A DNA stretch of 64,000 nucleotides, from NCBI GenBank assembly GCA_030063045.1, contig JAQSEB010000041.1:4023501-4087500 (forward strand), in the 5' to 3' direction. The translations under genes were made by a program, and so were the position numbers. The DNA comes from Pratylenchus scribneri (lineage: Eukaryota; Nematoda; Chromadorea; Rhabditida; Pratylenchidae). Below are positions 50,236-60,009 of this stretch, one piece after another; the first letter of the stretch is position 1, and every line of letters begins with the position of its first letter. Below the pieces are notes generated by a model. That model did no database searches. It saw only the letters and a program-made list of their open reading frames with translations, and was not told where the DNA came from.

Positions 50236-51975
50236 TTAACTAAAAAGACATAAAATCAGAATTTAACTAAAAACACATAAAATCAGAATTTAACTAAAAA
50301 CACATAAAATCAGAATTTAACTAAAAACACATAAAATCAGAATTTAACTAAAAAGACATAAAATCAGAATTTAACTAAAAACACATAAAATCAGAATTTA
50401 ACTAAAAACACATAAAATCAGAATTTAACTAAAAAGACATAAAATCAGAATTTAACTAAAAACACATAAAATCAGAATTTAACTAAAAAGCAGAGATTGG
50501 TAGACGTCAAGTTGAGCTTGACAGTCAAGGTTGACTTTGACCTTGACGTCAAGGTCAAGTCAAGTCAAGCTAGAAAATCAAGGTCTCAGGTCAAGGTCAA
50601 GTCAAGTCAAGTTAGAAAATCCTAGGTCAAAGTCAAGCACTTTTCCTTGACATTTTGCTTGACGTCAAGGCCCTAACTTGACCTGATTTTTGGACAAATT
50701 TACCGTATTTTGAAGCATTTTTGGAGTGAATGAAAATTAAAATTGATTAAAATTTTTCATTCAGGAATCAATTTTGGCTAAATTTTTCCCTGCGGGGCCA
50801 TTTTTGATAAAATTTTTCTCTCAACCAGGGCATTTCTTTTCGTTTAAAAGTAGCAATGGCAGGGGGTGCGAGGGAGGGAGGCTGGCGAAATCCAAACCAC
50901 ACCCTTATTAGGGAAATGACACCCCGGTATTCCGAGAATTTTTCCTTTCTAAATAACATATAAACCAAAAAATTTGGCGCTCGCGCCTATCGCCGATCGC
51001 ATTAATTTTTTGATGATTTCTTTCCAGAAAACCTTGTAATTTCTCAAAATTTTTGTTTTTAAAGCCTAAAAATTTGTAAAATTGCATCCATAGAAGCTGA
51101 AATTTTTTTCGCCATCGCGCCCATCCCCCTATGAAAAAATCATGGAATCACCACTGAGAGTAGATTAGATTGTAACCACCTTCTTATGATTAATATTATA
51201 GGACCATTCCTTGAAGGTATTAAAAATTTCCCGAAAACCCGAGAATGACCATCAAAATTTTGTAAAAAGTCAAAATATATCAATAAATATTTAGATAAAT
51301 ATTTCTAAATATTTTTTATTTTTTAAGAATTCACCCCTCCCCACTCCCATCCCCCTCATATGGCTCTTACACCCAAACCGTCCTGAATTATTGTACCAGA
51401 AATAAAAATTGTGAATTTTTTAGAAGAAGAAATATTTCTTTTCAGAATAATTTTTTCATTTTATGATCAAATTATATTATTTTAATGCATATTCACTCAC
51501 ATAAAAATTCTTTTACATCTTGAAAATAAAAAAAAAATTTTGAGGTCAAGCTGAAATTGGCTGGAACTTGACGTCAAGGAAAAGGTCAAGCAAAAGTGCT
51601 TGACTTGACATTGACCTTGACTTGACTTGACCTAAATTGATGTCAAGGTCAAGTCAAGTCAAGTTAGAAAATCGTAGGCCAGGTCAAGTCAAGTTGGGAA
51701 AATCCTAGGTCTACCAATCTCTGCTAAAAAGACATAAAATCAGAATTTAACTAAAAACACATAAAATCAGAATTTAACTAAAAACACATAAAATCAGAAT
51801 TTAACTAAAAACACATAAAATCAGAATTTAACTAAAAAGACATAAAATCAGAATTTAACTAAAAACACATAAAATCAGAATTTAACTAAAAAGACATAAA
51901 ATCAGAATTTAACTAAAAACACATAAAATCAGAATTTAACTAAAAACACATAAAATCAGAATTTAACTAAAAATA
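50236..51975. repeat. 27-bp satellite array, split by a hAT-type element
   Basis: The unit is AACTAAAAACACATAAAATC plus AGAATTT, with an AAAAAGACAT variant. About nine to ten units lie at 50236-50490 and a similar number at 51724-51975; the two halves are separated only by the transposon. A second array of the same unit is at 61788-61990. Confidence 0.92.
50491..51723. mobile_element. hAT-type non-autonomous element, 1.23 kb
   Basis: Ends CAGAGATTGGTAGAC and GTCTACCAATCTCTG are exact inverses. The flanking 8-bp repeat CTAAAAAG (50483-50490 and 51724-51731) is perfect; because the host is a satellite unit, this must be read as duplication of an 8-mer that is part of the unit. Subterminal arrays of GTCAAGTCAAG/TTGACCTTGAC words occur on both sides. 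The interior (50690-51540) has no transposase frame. Confidence 0.88.
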
Positions 51976-52512
51976 CAAAAATACAAAATCAGAATTAAAC
52001 CCTTGAGTACAAAAATTCAGCTCAATCCATCCACACATCTCCGAGAAAATCGAGGGAACAGACAAACAGACGCGTCTAAAATTATATATATGATTCTTTC
52101 CACAATTAAAGGCATAAATCTTTGGATAATTGAAATACGATTAAAAATATTTAAAAGCTTTAAAAACCATTTTAAAAAATAAATTATTCAAAAAGGTTTT
52201 TTAATAATATCCATTATAAAAAAGTAAATTTATTCTAAAAAGCTTTTAAGACCATTAAAAAAATAAAAAGCTTTTAAAATCATTTTATAAAACAAATGCT
52301 TTTCTCGGAGCAATTTTTCTTAAATATTTCCATTTTTCTCAATCCATCAAATGTACATGCAGCACCTTCTTAAATTGGGTCAATTAAAATTCTTTGGGAA
52401 CATTGCCTCAGAAAAATATTTGAATTTTTTCATAAATTTTACTGTGTATTTCATTTTAGTCTATTTTTCCATGCATCATTACCTAATATACTTAAATAAA
52501 TTAATTTTTATC
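51976..52512. repeat. Segmental duplication, copy 1
   Basis: From CCTTGAGTACAAAAATTCAG through CCGAGAAAATCGAGGGAACA, GACGCGTCTAAAATTATATA and ATGTACATGCAGCACCTTCT to TTAATTTTTATC, this matches 61985-62503 at high identity, following the same satellite in both places. Homology ends abruptly at 52512/62503. Confidence 0.88.
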
Positions 52513-52743
52513 TATTATCAACAACAACCGGCGATTGGCTCCACAACGAACCATCAGAATCCATTTGTGGCCGCTTGGGGTGATGATGATGGCCATCAGC
52601 CACAATATATACCAAATATTCATCAGCCCAAAATCAGCCAACTTGGGCAACGGAGGAAAATGTGCAATCGAATAACATTTCTTCAGCCACCAATTATTAC
52701 CATAATCAACATTAATGATTATTTCCCTTTGTTAATTTCATAG
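52513..52743 (+). CDS. Coding-like 3' exon or gene fragment, uncertain
   Basis: Immediately after the duplication breakpoint the sequence becomes richer in G+C and reads Q-Q-Q-P-A-I-G-S-T-T-N-H-Q-N-P-F-V-A-A-W, then G-D-D-D-G-H-Q-P-Q-Y-I-P-N-I-H-Q-P-K-I, up to a TAG at 52741-52743. A similar fragment (D-H-Q-P-A-Q-I-P-P-P-Q-Q-H-Q-P-K-L-G) lies at 57313-57436. Neither has a clear start. It may be the terminal exon of an unrecognised Q-rich gene or a remnant. Confidence 0.3.
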   Translation, partial: YYQQQPAIGSTTNHQNPFVAAWGDDDGHQPQYIPNIHQPKISQLGQRRKMCNRITFLQPPIITIININDYFPLLIS

Positions 52744-53672
52744 TCAGAAATAGATGATCTCATCAGCCCATAATTTTGTTTGTAATTTTTAATGTTCAAA
52801 CAAAACGAAAAAACCTCTTCATTTTAAATAAAATTATATTCAAAATGCATCTTTTCTGTTTTTTAGAATATTCCAAAATATTAATGTCGAATTGGCATTT
52901 TTATGGATGGGCCTCCTTGGATAAATGAATATCATATAAAAAGGTAAATATTATTTAATTGCGCCTTTCGCAGTTAGCTTTTTTGCTATTGAAAAGAAAA
53001 CGGCATTAATATTTAACCACAAATTGGCCGAATTTTATGACCTAAAAATTGGAGGATGGTCGTTAAAACATCTTTTTCCTCACAGTTGGGCGGTGGATAA
53101 TAGTTTTTCTTGAGGGGCAAGGGCGCAAAAGCACTTTCCCCTCCTATTTCTTTTGCCTTTAAGAACAAGGGAAATATACGGTAATTGAAGGGAAATAAAA
53201 TGCGGTGGGGTGAATGATGATGCCATAAGGCACATAAATATAAATGACAATTTTATCAACACGGAAAAAGGAGCACATTTGGATTTTTGATAATAACTTC
53301 CCTTAAATTGAACAATTTGTGGTAATCTTGATATCATTTTGTAGGGAAGAAAGAGCTCTTTTAAATAATATAAAATTTATGCAGAATATGGGAAAATTGC
53401 ATTAGTAACTTTTTATTAAAATTGGATTTGAATGCAATCGGTGGACAGTCAAAATTTTTTTATTTAAAAATCTTTTTTACTTTTTATTAATTTAAATAGA
53501 ATAAAAAGAAAAAAATGAAATATAAACGAGTGGAAAATGAATGAACTGGACCAAATATGATATAAAATCTTATTCTATTTAAATAATTCCAAAATATTAA
53601 AACACATTTTTATTTATTCTTTTCTTTATTTGTTTATCGATTTTTCGTTTTTCAATTTTTATCATGGAGGAT

Positions 53673-54382
53673 TTATGCCTTCACCAAAGTCCAAATTGGC
53701 AACTCTTCTGAATTGGTAAATTCGTTGGTGCCCAAATCCCGTGGTGACATGGTCGAGCCTAATGAAATAAAATTTTATATTTTGCCTAGTAATTAAATTT
53801 TTAAAATTGTTTTACCCGTAATTTTAAATCCGGCATCAAGCAACAATCCCAGTGCCTTATTAATCGTCATGCGCTCAACATAGCAAGCTACAATAAGCAT
53901 TATGTATATTGAAAAATGTTAATTCAAAAGAAAATTATTTATAATTGTTATATATATGCATGAAATTTACTTATATTTTTATTTTATAAATTTATCAATC
54001 TTGGTAAGCCAAATTTCAACATTTAACGTGGATAAATCCAAATTTGTAAATGTTGACATTGCCTTACCAAGATGGCCAAATATGTATTATAAAACTAACT
54101 ATAATTGGTCCAAAGATGGTCGGCAGCAAAGCCCATGTCCTTCAATTTGCTCGATGCCCACATATCATCGTACATTTTCACACACACATCATTCCTGCAA
54201 TAGTGGCTAGAACAGCCTCTTCCCTGATAACCAGCCTCCCAGACTATGACAATTTGAACTTAATTCGTTTTGCTAAATAATTTAAAAATTTATTTTAATT
54301 ACCGACCTTCTTTAGGAGAAGACGTACTTGAAAGCAAAACATAATTCAATGCAATTGCCAATACCAAAATTGCAACTCGCAT
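53673..54382 (-). CDS. Predicted secreted 125-aa protein, family unknown
   Basis: Four exons (minus): 54382-54307, 54243-54100, 53887-53816, 53758-53673; 378 nt, all introns in phase 1, 57-212 nt long. The protein begins M-R-V-A-I-L-V-L-A-I-A-L-N-Y-V-L-L-S-S-T-S-S, a convincing signal peptide coded by the first exon alone. The mature part has G-Y-Q-G-R-G-C-S-S-H-Y-C-R-N-D-V-C, then M-Y-D-D-M-W...L-K-D-M-G-F-A-A-D-H-L-W, then T-C-Y-V-E-R-M, and ends P-I-W-T-L-V-K-A with TAA at 53675-53673. Four cysteines could make two disulphides. Exon 2 has to stop at the GTTAGT donor (54099) because TAG follows in frame. It is a candidate secreted or host-facing protein, but no family was recognised. Confidence 0.75.
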
Positions 54383-54499
54383 TATTGATATTAATTTTTA
54401 CTATAATTGATTGAATTTTATAATTGTGAGATTGGTTTTGAAGATTGAATTATATGTGAGAAAAAAATGAAAGGCCATTAGCGATTAGCGCCCTTTTTA

Positions 54500-54750
54500 A
54501 AAGCGGAATATTGAAAGGAAAATTATATCATCAAAAATTCAAAATTTTAATGGCCTAAAAAGCTTTCAAAATTATAAAATAGGAAAATAAAAATTCAAAA
54601 TTTTAATGGCCTAAAAAGCTTTTAATAAAAATTCAAAACTTTATGGCCTAAAAAGCTGTTAAAATTGTAAAATAAAAATTCAAAATTTTAATAAAATTCA
54701 AAATTTTAATAGCCTAAAAAACTTTTTATAAAAAGTGGATATTCCAAACA
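54500..54750. repeat. Short repeats of the AATGGCCTAAAAAGCTTTT family
   Basis: Four degenerate copies of ATTCAAAATTTTAATGGCC plus TAAAAAGCTTT lie just upstream of the secreted-protein gene. It is the same word family as the arrays at 43981-44255 (inverse) and 58057-58420. Confidence 0.65.
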
Positions 54751-54865
54751 TTTATTTGTATAAATAAACTACGATATTTTGGCGCAAACAAATATAATTG
54801 TTTTTCATCGGGTTATCTTATTTTTCTTCAAAATTTGTAGGCACATTGTTTTGTTTATTTTCCTC

Positions 54866-54894
54866 AAACCAGTGGGGCAGAGCCCCACTGGTTT
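54866..54894. repeat. Perfect 13-bp-stem palindrome
   Basis: AAACCAGTGGGGC and GCCCCACTGGTTT flank a 3-base AGA loop. It is GC-rich against an AT-rich background, followed by CGCGGGGCGCTTTAAGG. It could be the tip of an element or a hairpin terminator-like structure. Confidence 0.6.
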
Positions 54895-55009
54895 AAAGCA
54901 TGCTTCCGTTGCGGAAAAAGCGCGGGGCGCTTTAAGGTAACCCAGTAGGTTTATTATTCCAAGTTTTAGAAGACTTGCTCCGCTCGCCTTGTATTTTTCA
55001 ATTTTTTAA

Positions 55010-55235
55010 CCGGTTTAACCTTATATCTCGAAACCATTTTGGTTTCACAACTCGGGCAATATACCATTCGATCCGTCTCGCCAAGCTCTACAACTTTGCT
55101 TTTTATCGCGCACTTCTATCTCAACTCGCAAAAAAGTTATTGGGGAATTTCTGTCTCGCGCACCCGACCTTGGCCAAGTCGCCGAATTTTGCAGCCTTCC
55201 CTGGCCACCGTAGACCCCCCGACCTATATATCAAA
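55010..55235. repeat. Diverged foldback-family copy
   Basis: AATATACCATTCGATCCGTC, TCGCCAAGCTCTACAA and TAGACCCCCCGACCTATATA follow the order of words in the 63772-64000 element. No gene is supported in 54,900-56,350. Confidence 0.4.
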
Positions 55236-55644
55236 ATGTAGCTGACATACCGTGGGTCTCCCTTTTTTTGTTTAAAATCGATTGAGGTCCAAGGAAAAAA
55301 GTTTTACCTGGGCAAACCGGTTTTTAAACCGGTTTCGGCCCAAACCCAAACCGCTATCAAAAAACGCGTATTTTTCTCAGATGCGCACTGAAAAGTTGCC
55401 CCTAGAATGTGCAAATTCCAAATCGAAAAAATTCCTAGAAAAACCGCTAGAGTTTTTGAAGTGAAAATGTCGAAAGCATCTTTATATATATGTTACGGGC
55501 AATATGGGGAATTGGGCATTCCCGGGATTGCTCAGGATTTTTGGCTGGGCAGTTTCGGGAATCTCGGCTTCTAGGCATCGTATAGATTCGAGAGTGGGCT
55601 CACTCGATTCGTCATAGGCGATTTACTATATGAAATTTCAATTA

Positions 55645-55720
55645 CAGACCGAATTAGGGGCTAGGGTTAGGGTTAGGGTTATGGTTCAGGGCGGCATGGG
55701 TTTTAGGGGCTTTGGGCTAA
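55645..55720. repeat. Interstitial TTAGGG-like minisatellite
   Basis: GGGCTAGGGTTAGGGTTAGG with flanking CCGAATTAGGGG and ATGGGTTTTAGGGGCTTTGG. It is the inverse-orientation relative of 33870-34025. It is not at a sequence end, so it is not a telomere as seen here. Confidence 0.6.
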
Positions 55721-56351
55721 TTTAAAATAATGCAATAAAAACCGAAGTTGGCAAAATTATTTTTTCGATCATATTAATGCCAATTAAAAATAAATATATT
55801 TTAATTAAATAATTTGTTGAAAACTGTTTTTTAATGTCATAATATATATTAGTATTTTCGAAATTTATTTTTTTTAAGTCTGAAATTTTATAAAATTAAC
55901 ATTGAACGGAAAAAATAATTATTCATTTTTTAAAATGCATAAATTATTTTTTATTGAAAAAGACCATTTAAGGATTTTTAAATTATTCAGCTTTTCTAAA
56001 AAAAAATATTTATTCATTTTTTATAATTCATAAATTTATTTTTATAATTGCATAATTTATTCCAATCTTGATGAAATAAATTGTTTTTATATCATTTAAA
56101 GAGGAGATTTTTTTAATGAAATAGGCATAGTTTTATTTTTTTAATAAATTTTAAAATATTCCTCTCTCATTTTTCCGATTCTGTCTCAATTTCGACAAAT
56201 ATTTTCCTAAAATTATTCACTCTTAAGGCATTTTACAATAAATTCCAAATCGTATTTATTAAACATTTATATTTTTAAGCGCTCTAAAAAAATTTAAAAA
56301 ATTTTTAAATTAAAAATTTTTTTTTAAAAATTTAAACAAATTACTAAAATA

Positions 56352-56957
56352 ATGCTCAAAGGAATTGAACAACGACGTAAGGAAATTGAAGAAAATCGGC
56401 AAAAAGAAAGAAAAATTATTGGAACAAAGGAGAAAAATAAATGATGATAGGTAAATTTTTACTAATTTAAAGATATTAACAATTTTAGTATCATGAAAAT
56501 GGAAGTCGACCCAAAAAATGATGAAAGGTATTTTTTACAAATTTATATACATGTATTTTTTTGAATTTTAGAGTTTTGAAAAAGGCTCAAATGAGTGATG
56601 ATAGGTAATTATTACAAATTTATACATTAAAACTTAAATTTAGTTCTATGGAAGTTGACAGTAAAAATGGTGAGAGGTAATATTTTCACATTTATAACTT
56701 TAAAAGTTAATAATTTTTAGTATTATGGAAGTGGACCAAAAATAATGATAGGTAATTTTTTACAAATTTATAAATATGGAAGTTATTTATAATTTTTAGT
56801 TATGGAAGTGGACAATGATGATTGGTAATTTTAATTAATTTATAAATAAAGGAGAAATTTTCATTTTTTTATCGCGAATCCAGATCCTGATAAAGAAATA
56901 AAGAAGGAGAAAAATACAAAAAGAAAGAATAAATACAATAATTTTTTAAGTTTTTAA
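56352..56957 (+). CDS. Tandem micro-exon locus, probably partly decayed
   Basis: Opens with ATG at 56352 and a Lys/Arg/Glu-rich exon to 56450, then micro-exons at 56489-56527, 56572-56604, 56644-56676, 56721-56751 and 56800-56824, each bounded by TTTAG and GTA(A/T) and separated by 39-48 nt, and a possible last exon 56884-56957 (Lys-rich, TAA). Exons 2-4 are phase 2 at both ends (39, 33, 33 nt) and read S-I-M-K-M-E-V-D-P-K-N-D-E-R, R-V-L-K-K-A-Q-M-S-D-D-R and S-S-M-E-V-D-S-K-N-G-E-R. Exons 5 and 6 are shorter copies (31 and 25 nt) that lose frame. Exon 1 itself needs a one-base change to reach its K-I-N-D-D-R end in frame. No signal peptide. It could be a pseudogene or carry sequencing indels. 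Confidence 0.45.
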
Positions 56958-57039
56958 TTTTTGGTACTTTTATCAATTTTGGTTACATTAATTTTTGTTT
57001 TTAATCATAAATGGAGGAATATTTAATATTTTATTTTTG

Positions 57040-57313
57040 AATATTCCCAGAATTTTATCTATTTCCAGAATATTTTAGAAGTTGGTGTATTTTGAAAATA
57101 TGAACAATTTTGAGCAGATTTTTTCCCTATTATATTCAAAATCTTTTGAATTTTTTTTTGACTTCGAATTTTAAGAATTTTGCTCATTTTAAAAATATTT
57201 TGACAATTTATGCCTTTTCAAAATATTTTGAGAATTATTCCATTTTTAAAATATTTTGGCAGTTACATCAAATTTTCAACATATTTTTGCATCCATTTTT
57301 TTGTGACTCCGGG
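57040..57313. mobile_element. Truncated right end of the GTGACTCCGGG TIR element
   Basis: CCAGAATTTTATCTATTTCC to TTGTGACTCCGGG matches 20835-21110 at high identity. No left end is present, so the copy is 5'-truncated. It abuts the coding-like stretch 57313-57436 (G-D-H-Q-P-A-Q-I-P-P-P...Y-S-K-T, TGA). Confidence 0.7.
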
Positions 57314-57436
57314 GGATCACCAACCCGCGCAAATTCCCCCTCCCCAGCAGCACCAGCCAAAGTTGGGCATTGCTAAAAATAAGCGGTTTTCCTCTACTCA
57401 ATCAGAAAATTCGGATTTATTATATTCAAAGACATG

Positions 57437-58056
57437 AAACTTTTGTATAAATGTGAAATTCCTAAAATTTTAATAAACTTTTTGTAGAGGTCACTTTGGG
57501 CTTCCAAATATCGCCTTCCAACATTGGTTATTGCCTCGTAAGTTTAGTGTCAAAAAATTATCGGATATTCAATTATTAAACCGGATAGGGTGGGAGGAGG
57601 GTAGACTATGGAGAAAGGGCAAAAGGAATTTGGGCCACTTTTGATCTTAATTTTTAGTTTTTACTCGCTTCTCCAAAAATGATAAAGATTTATTTATATT
57701 TTATTCATGGTAAATGAAGGCATTGGGCTTAACAAAAATGGCATAAAAATTGGTTGGACAAAATTGATACCAAAAATTCATGTATATTTATATTTATTCA
57801 AAGGTAAACAAAATTCTAATTTAATAAATTTAATATTAAATTTTTTTTTTCAAATTTTGGTATATAGCATAAAATATACTTTAAAAATGCACTTAAAATG
57901 TTGCTGCAAATCAAACAAATGACGATCCCCTACATGCAAATATCAAAAATGAAGAGCAATAAATGCGAAACAGAAATGTTCAGATATAAATAAAATAAAA
58001 ATTTTATGTTTAAAAACACTAAAAAATTACCTGCAATTTACGTTGGCCAGAAAATT
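57437..58056. other. Intergenic, nothing recognised
   Basis: AT-rich DNA with short frames only (for example 57707-57922). No repeat, RNA or gene was supported. Confidence 0.4.
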
Positions 58057-58420
58057 GATGGTAAAAATGTTATTAAAAATTCAAAATCTAATGGCCTAAA
58101 AAAGCTTTTAAAATTCTAAATAATAAAATTTTAAAGAAAGAAAATTGATGGTAAAAAATGTTATTAAAAATTCAAAATCTAATGGCCTTAAAAAAGCTTT
58201 TAAAATTCTAAAAAAAATAATAAAATTTTAAAGAAAGAAAATTGATGGTAAAAAATGTTATTAAAAATTCAAAATCTAATGGCCTTAAAAAAGCTTTTAA
58301 AATTCTAAAAAAAATAATAAAATTTTAAAGAAAGAAAATTGATGGTAAAAAATGTTATTAAAAATTCAAAATCTAATGGCCTTATCTAATGGCCTTAAAA
58401 AAGCTTTTAAAATTCTAGCA
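58057..58420. repeat. Tandem array, unit 90-97 bp
   Basis: GATGGTAAAAAATGTTATTA, CAAAATCTAATGGCC and AAAAAAGCTTTTAAAATTCT repeat with starts at 58057, 58147, 58244 and 58341. The unit is the inverse complement of the 94-bp unit at 43981-44255. Confidence 0.85.
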
Positions 58421-58892
58421 AAATTCCGATATTTTATCAAAACGATCTGGCAGTTCTCTTATAATCTCTTTATTAATTATCCTTATCCTTATTTAAAATA
58501 ATGCAATAAAAACAGAAGTAGGCAAAATTATTTTTTCGATCATATTAATGCCAATTAAAAATAACCATATTTTAATTAAATAATTTGTTGAAAATTTTTT
58601 TTAATGTCATAATATATATTAGTATTTTCGAAATTTATTTTTGTTTTTTAAGTCTGAAATTTTATAAAATTAACATTGAACGGAAAAAATAATTTTTAAA
58701 GTTACATAATTTTACCATAAAAAATATTTAAACAATATAATTTTGGGTTATATGAAACCTAGTTAAAATTTTTTAATAAAATTTTGCAAATTTGTCTTAA
58801 CACATTCAGAAATTTCCCTTCTTAAATTTTATATTAATAAGAAAATTATTTATTATATAGATAAAGGGTTGAAGGATTGAAAAAAAATTAAG

Positions 58893-59190
58893 ATGACTTC
58901 TGGTGCTGGTCGACCATTTGACTCATTTGCGCAATGGAAATGCAAGCAAGAAGTCAAGGAGTCGGAAAAAAATTTGCATAAGGCTTGGATCGACCTGGCA
59001 GATGTGCAAAAGAAGGAATATTTGGAAAAATATTTGCAGAAAATTGGCTTGGATCAAAGATGCCGGTGTCCAAACACCAAAAAATTGTTGCCAATGGCAA
59101 AGAATATTTAGCGAAAAAAGAGCGAGCGAGAAAGAAGGGTAAATTGAGGGAAATTTTATGGATTCTGAGCAAAAGACTAGAATTGTGATC
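58893..59190 (+). pseudogene. Gene D: frameshifted, truncated copy of gene B
   Basis: Starts M-T-S-G-A-G-R-P-F-D-S-F and continues K-Q-E-V-K-E-S-E-K-N-L-H-K-A-W...Y-L-Q-K-I-G-L-D, parallel to gene B. After GATCAAAG one base is missing, so the match continues in the next frame as M-P-V-S-K-H-Q-K-I-V-A-N-G-K-E-Y-L-A-K-K. The exon ends at a GTAAAT donor as in B, but no B-like second or third exon follows; a small TIR element starts 70 bp downstream. The frame break and missing exons make a non-functional remnant most likely. It preserves what is probably the ancestral N-terminus of the B family. Confidence 0.75.
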
Positions 59191-59261
59191 CGAAAATAAA
59201 ACAAAATTTTTAATTTTTCAAGAATAAGTTTAATGGTGTATTTGCGTTTCAGTTTCAGTTC

Positions 59262-59397
59262 TAGAATAGATCAAAGTCGGTTTTCGAATGTGTCGGTATG
59301 AAATATTTAATTTTTAAGTTAGTTTTTAGTTTTCTACAATTTTCGATAATAAATTGCATCAATTTTCTAACACCGAAATCTACTTTGGCCTATTCTA
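59262..59397. mobile_element. 136-bp TIR element (MITE)
   Basis: Left TAGAATAGATCAAAGTCGG and right TCTACTTTGGCCTATTCTA are inverse copies with few mismatches, and GGTTTTCG is mirrored by CACCGAAA. Same family as 3684-3840 and 36786-37037. It lies just after pseudogene D. From 59398 to 60009 nothing else was recognised. Confidence 0.65.
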
Positions 59398-60009
59398 CTC
59401 ACAGCAGGAATTACATCCATTTTATCACATCTTGTCTTATTCCTTATTGGATAATAATAATAAGTAAGGGGACAAAGAGCAATATAATCCACGCTTTTGA
59501 CAATAATTCATTTTTATGAAGAGCTTTATTCCATTCGATCCAGCTCGCTAAACTTCATCGAATGAGCTTATATTATTACCCGTTCATATTTTTAAATGTC
59601 ATTGCAATTTTTACTATTATCCAGCCAAAATATTAGCTTATATGTTCTTTTAATTCACTATGATAATTATTTTTCATTGTTTCAAAAATTTGGAAAATCA
59701 ACGATTTAACTTCTAAATTGGTGGACATTTTTGAACAATTTAAAGCCAATTTTTAGAGCTTTAATAAACTAATAAGAAAATATAACAAAAATTTATTTTT
59801 AAATTTTAATCTGCCTTGAATTTATTGGTCTAAAATCGAGGGTAGAAAATTATCTGATCAAAGATGAACATAAACAAACGAAAATCTACGACTATTAAAA
59901 TACAATAATGTTGATTTATTGAGTAAGAAATAAATCCATAAATGGCCTTTTTCAATTAAAAAATAAATTTGAAGAAAAGCTGAATAATTTATAAATCCAT
60001 AAATGGCCT

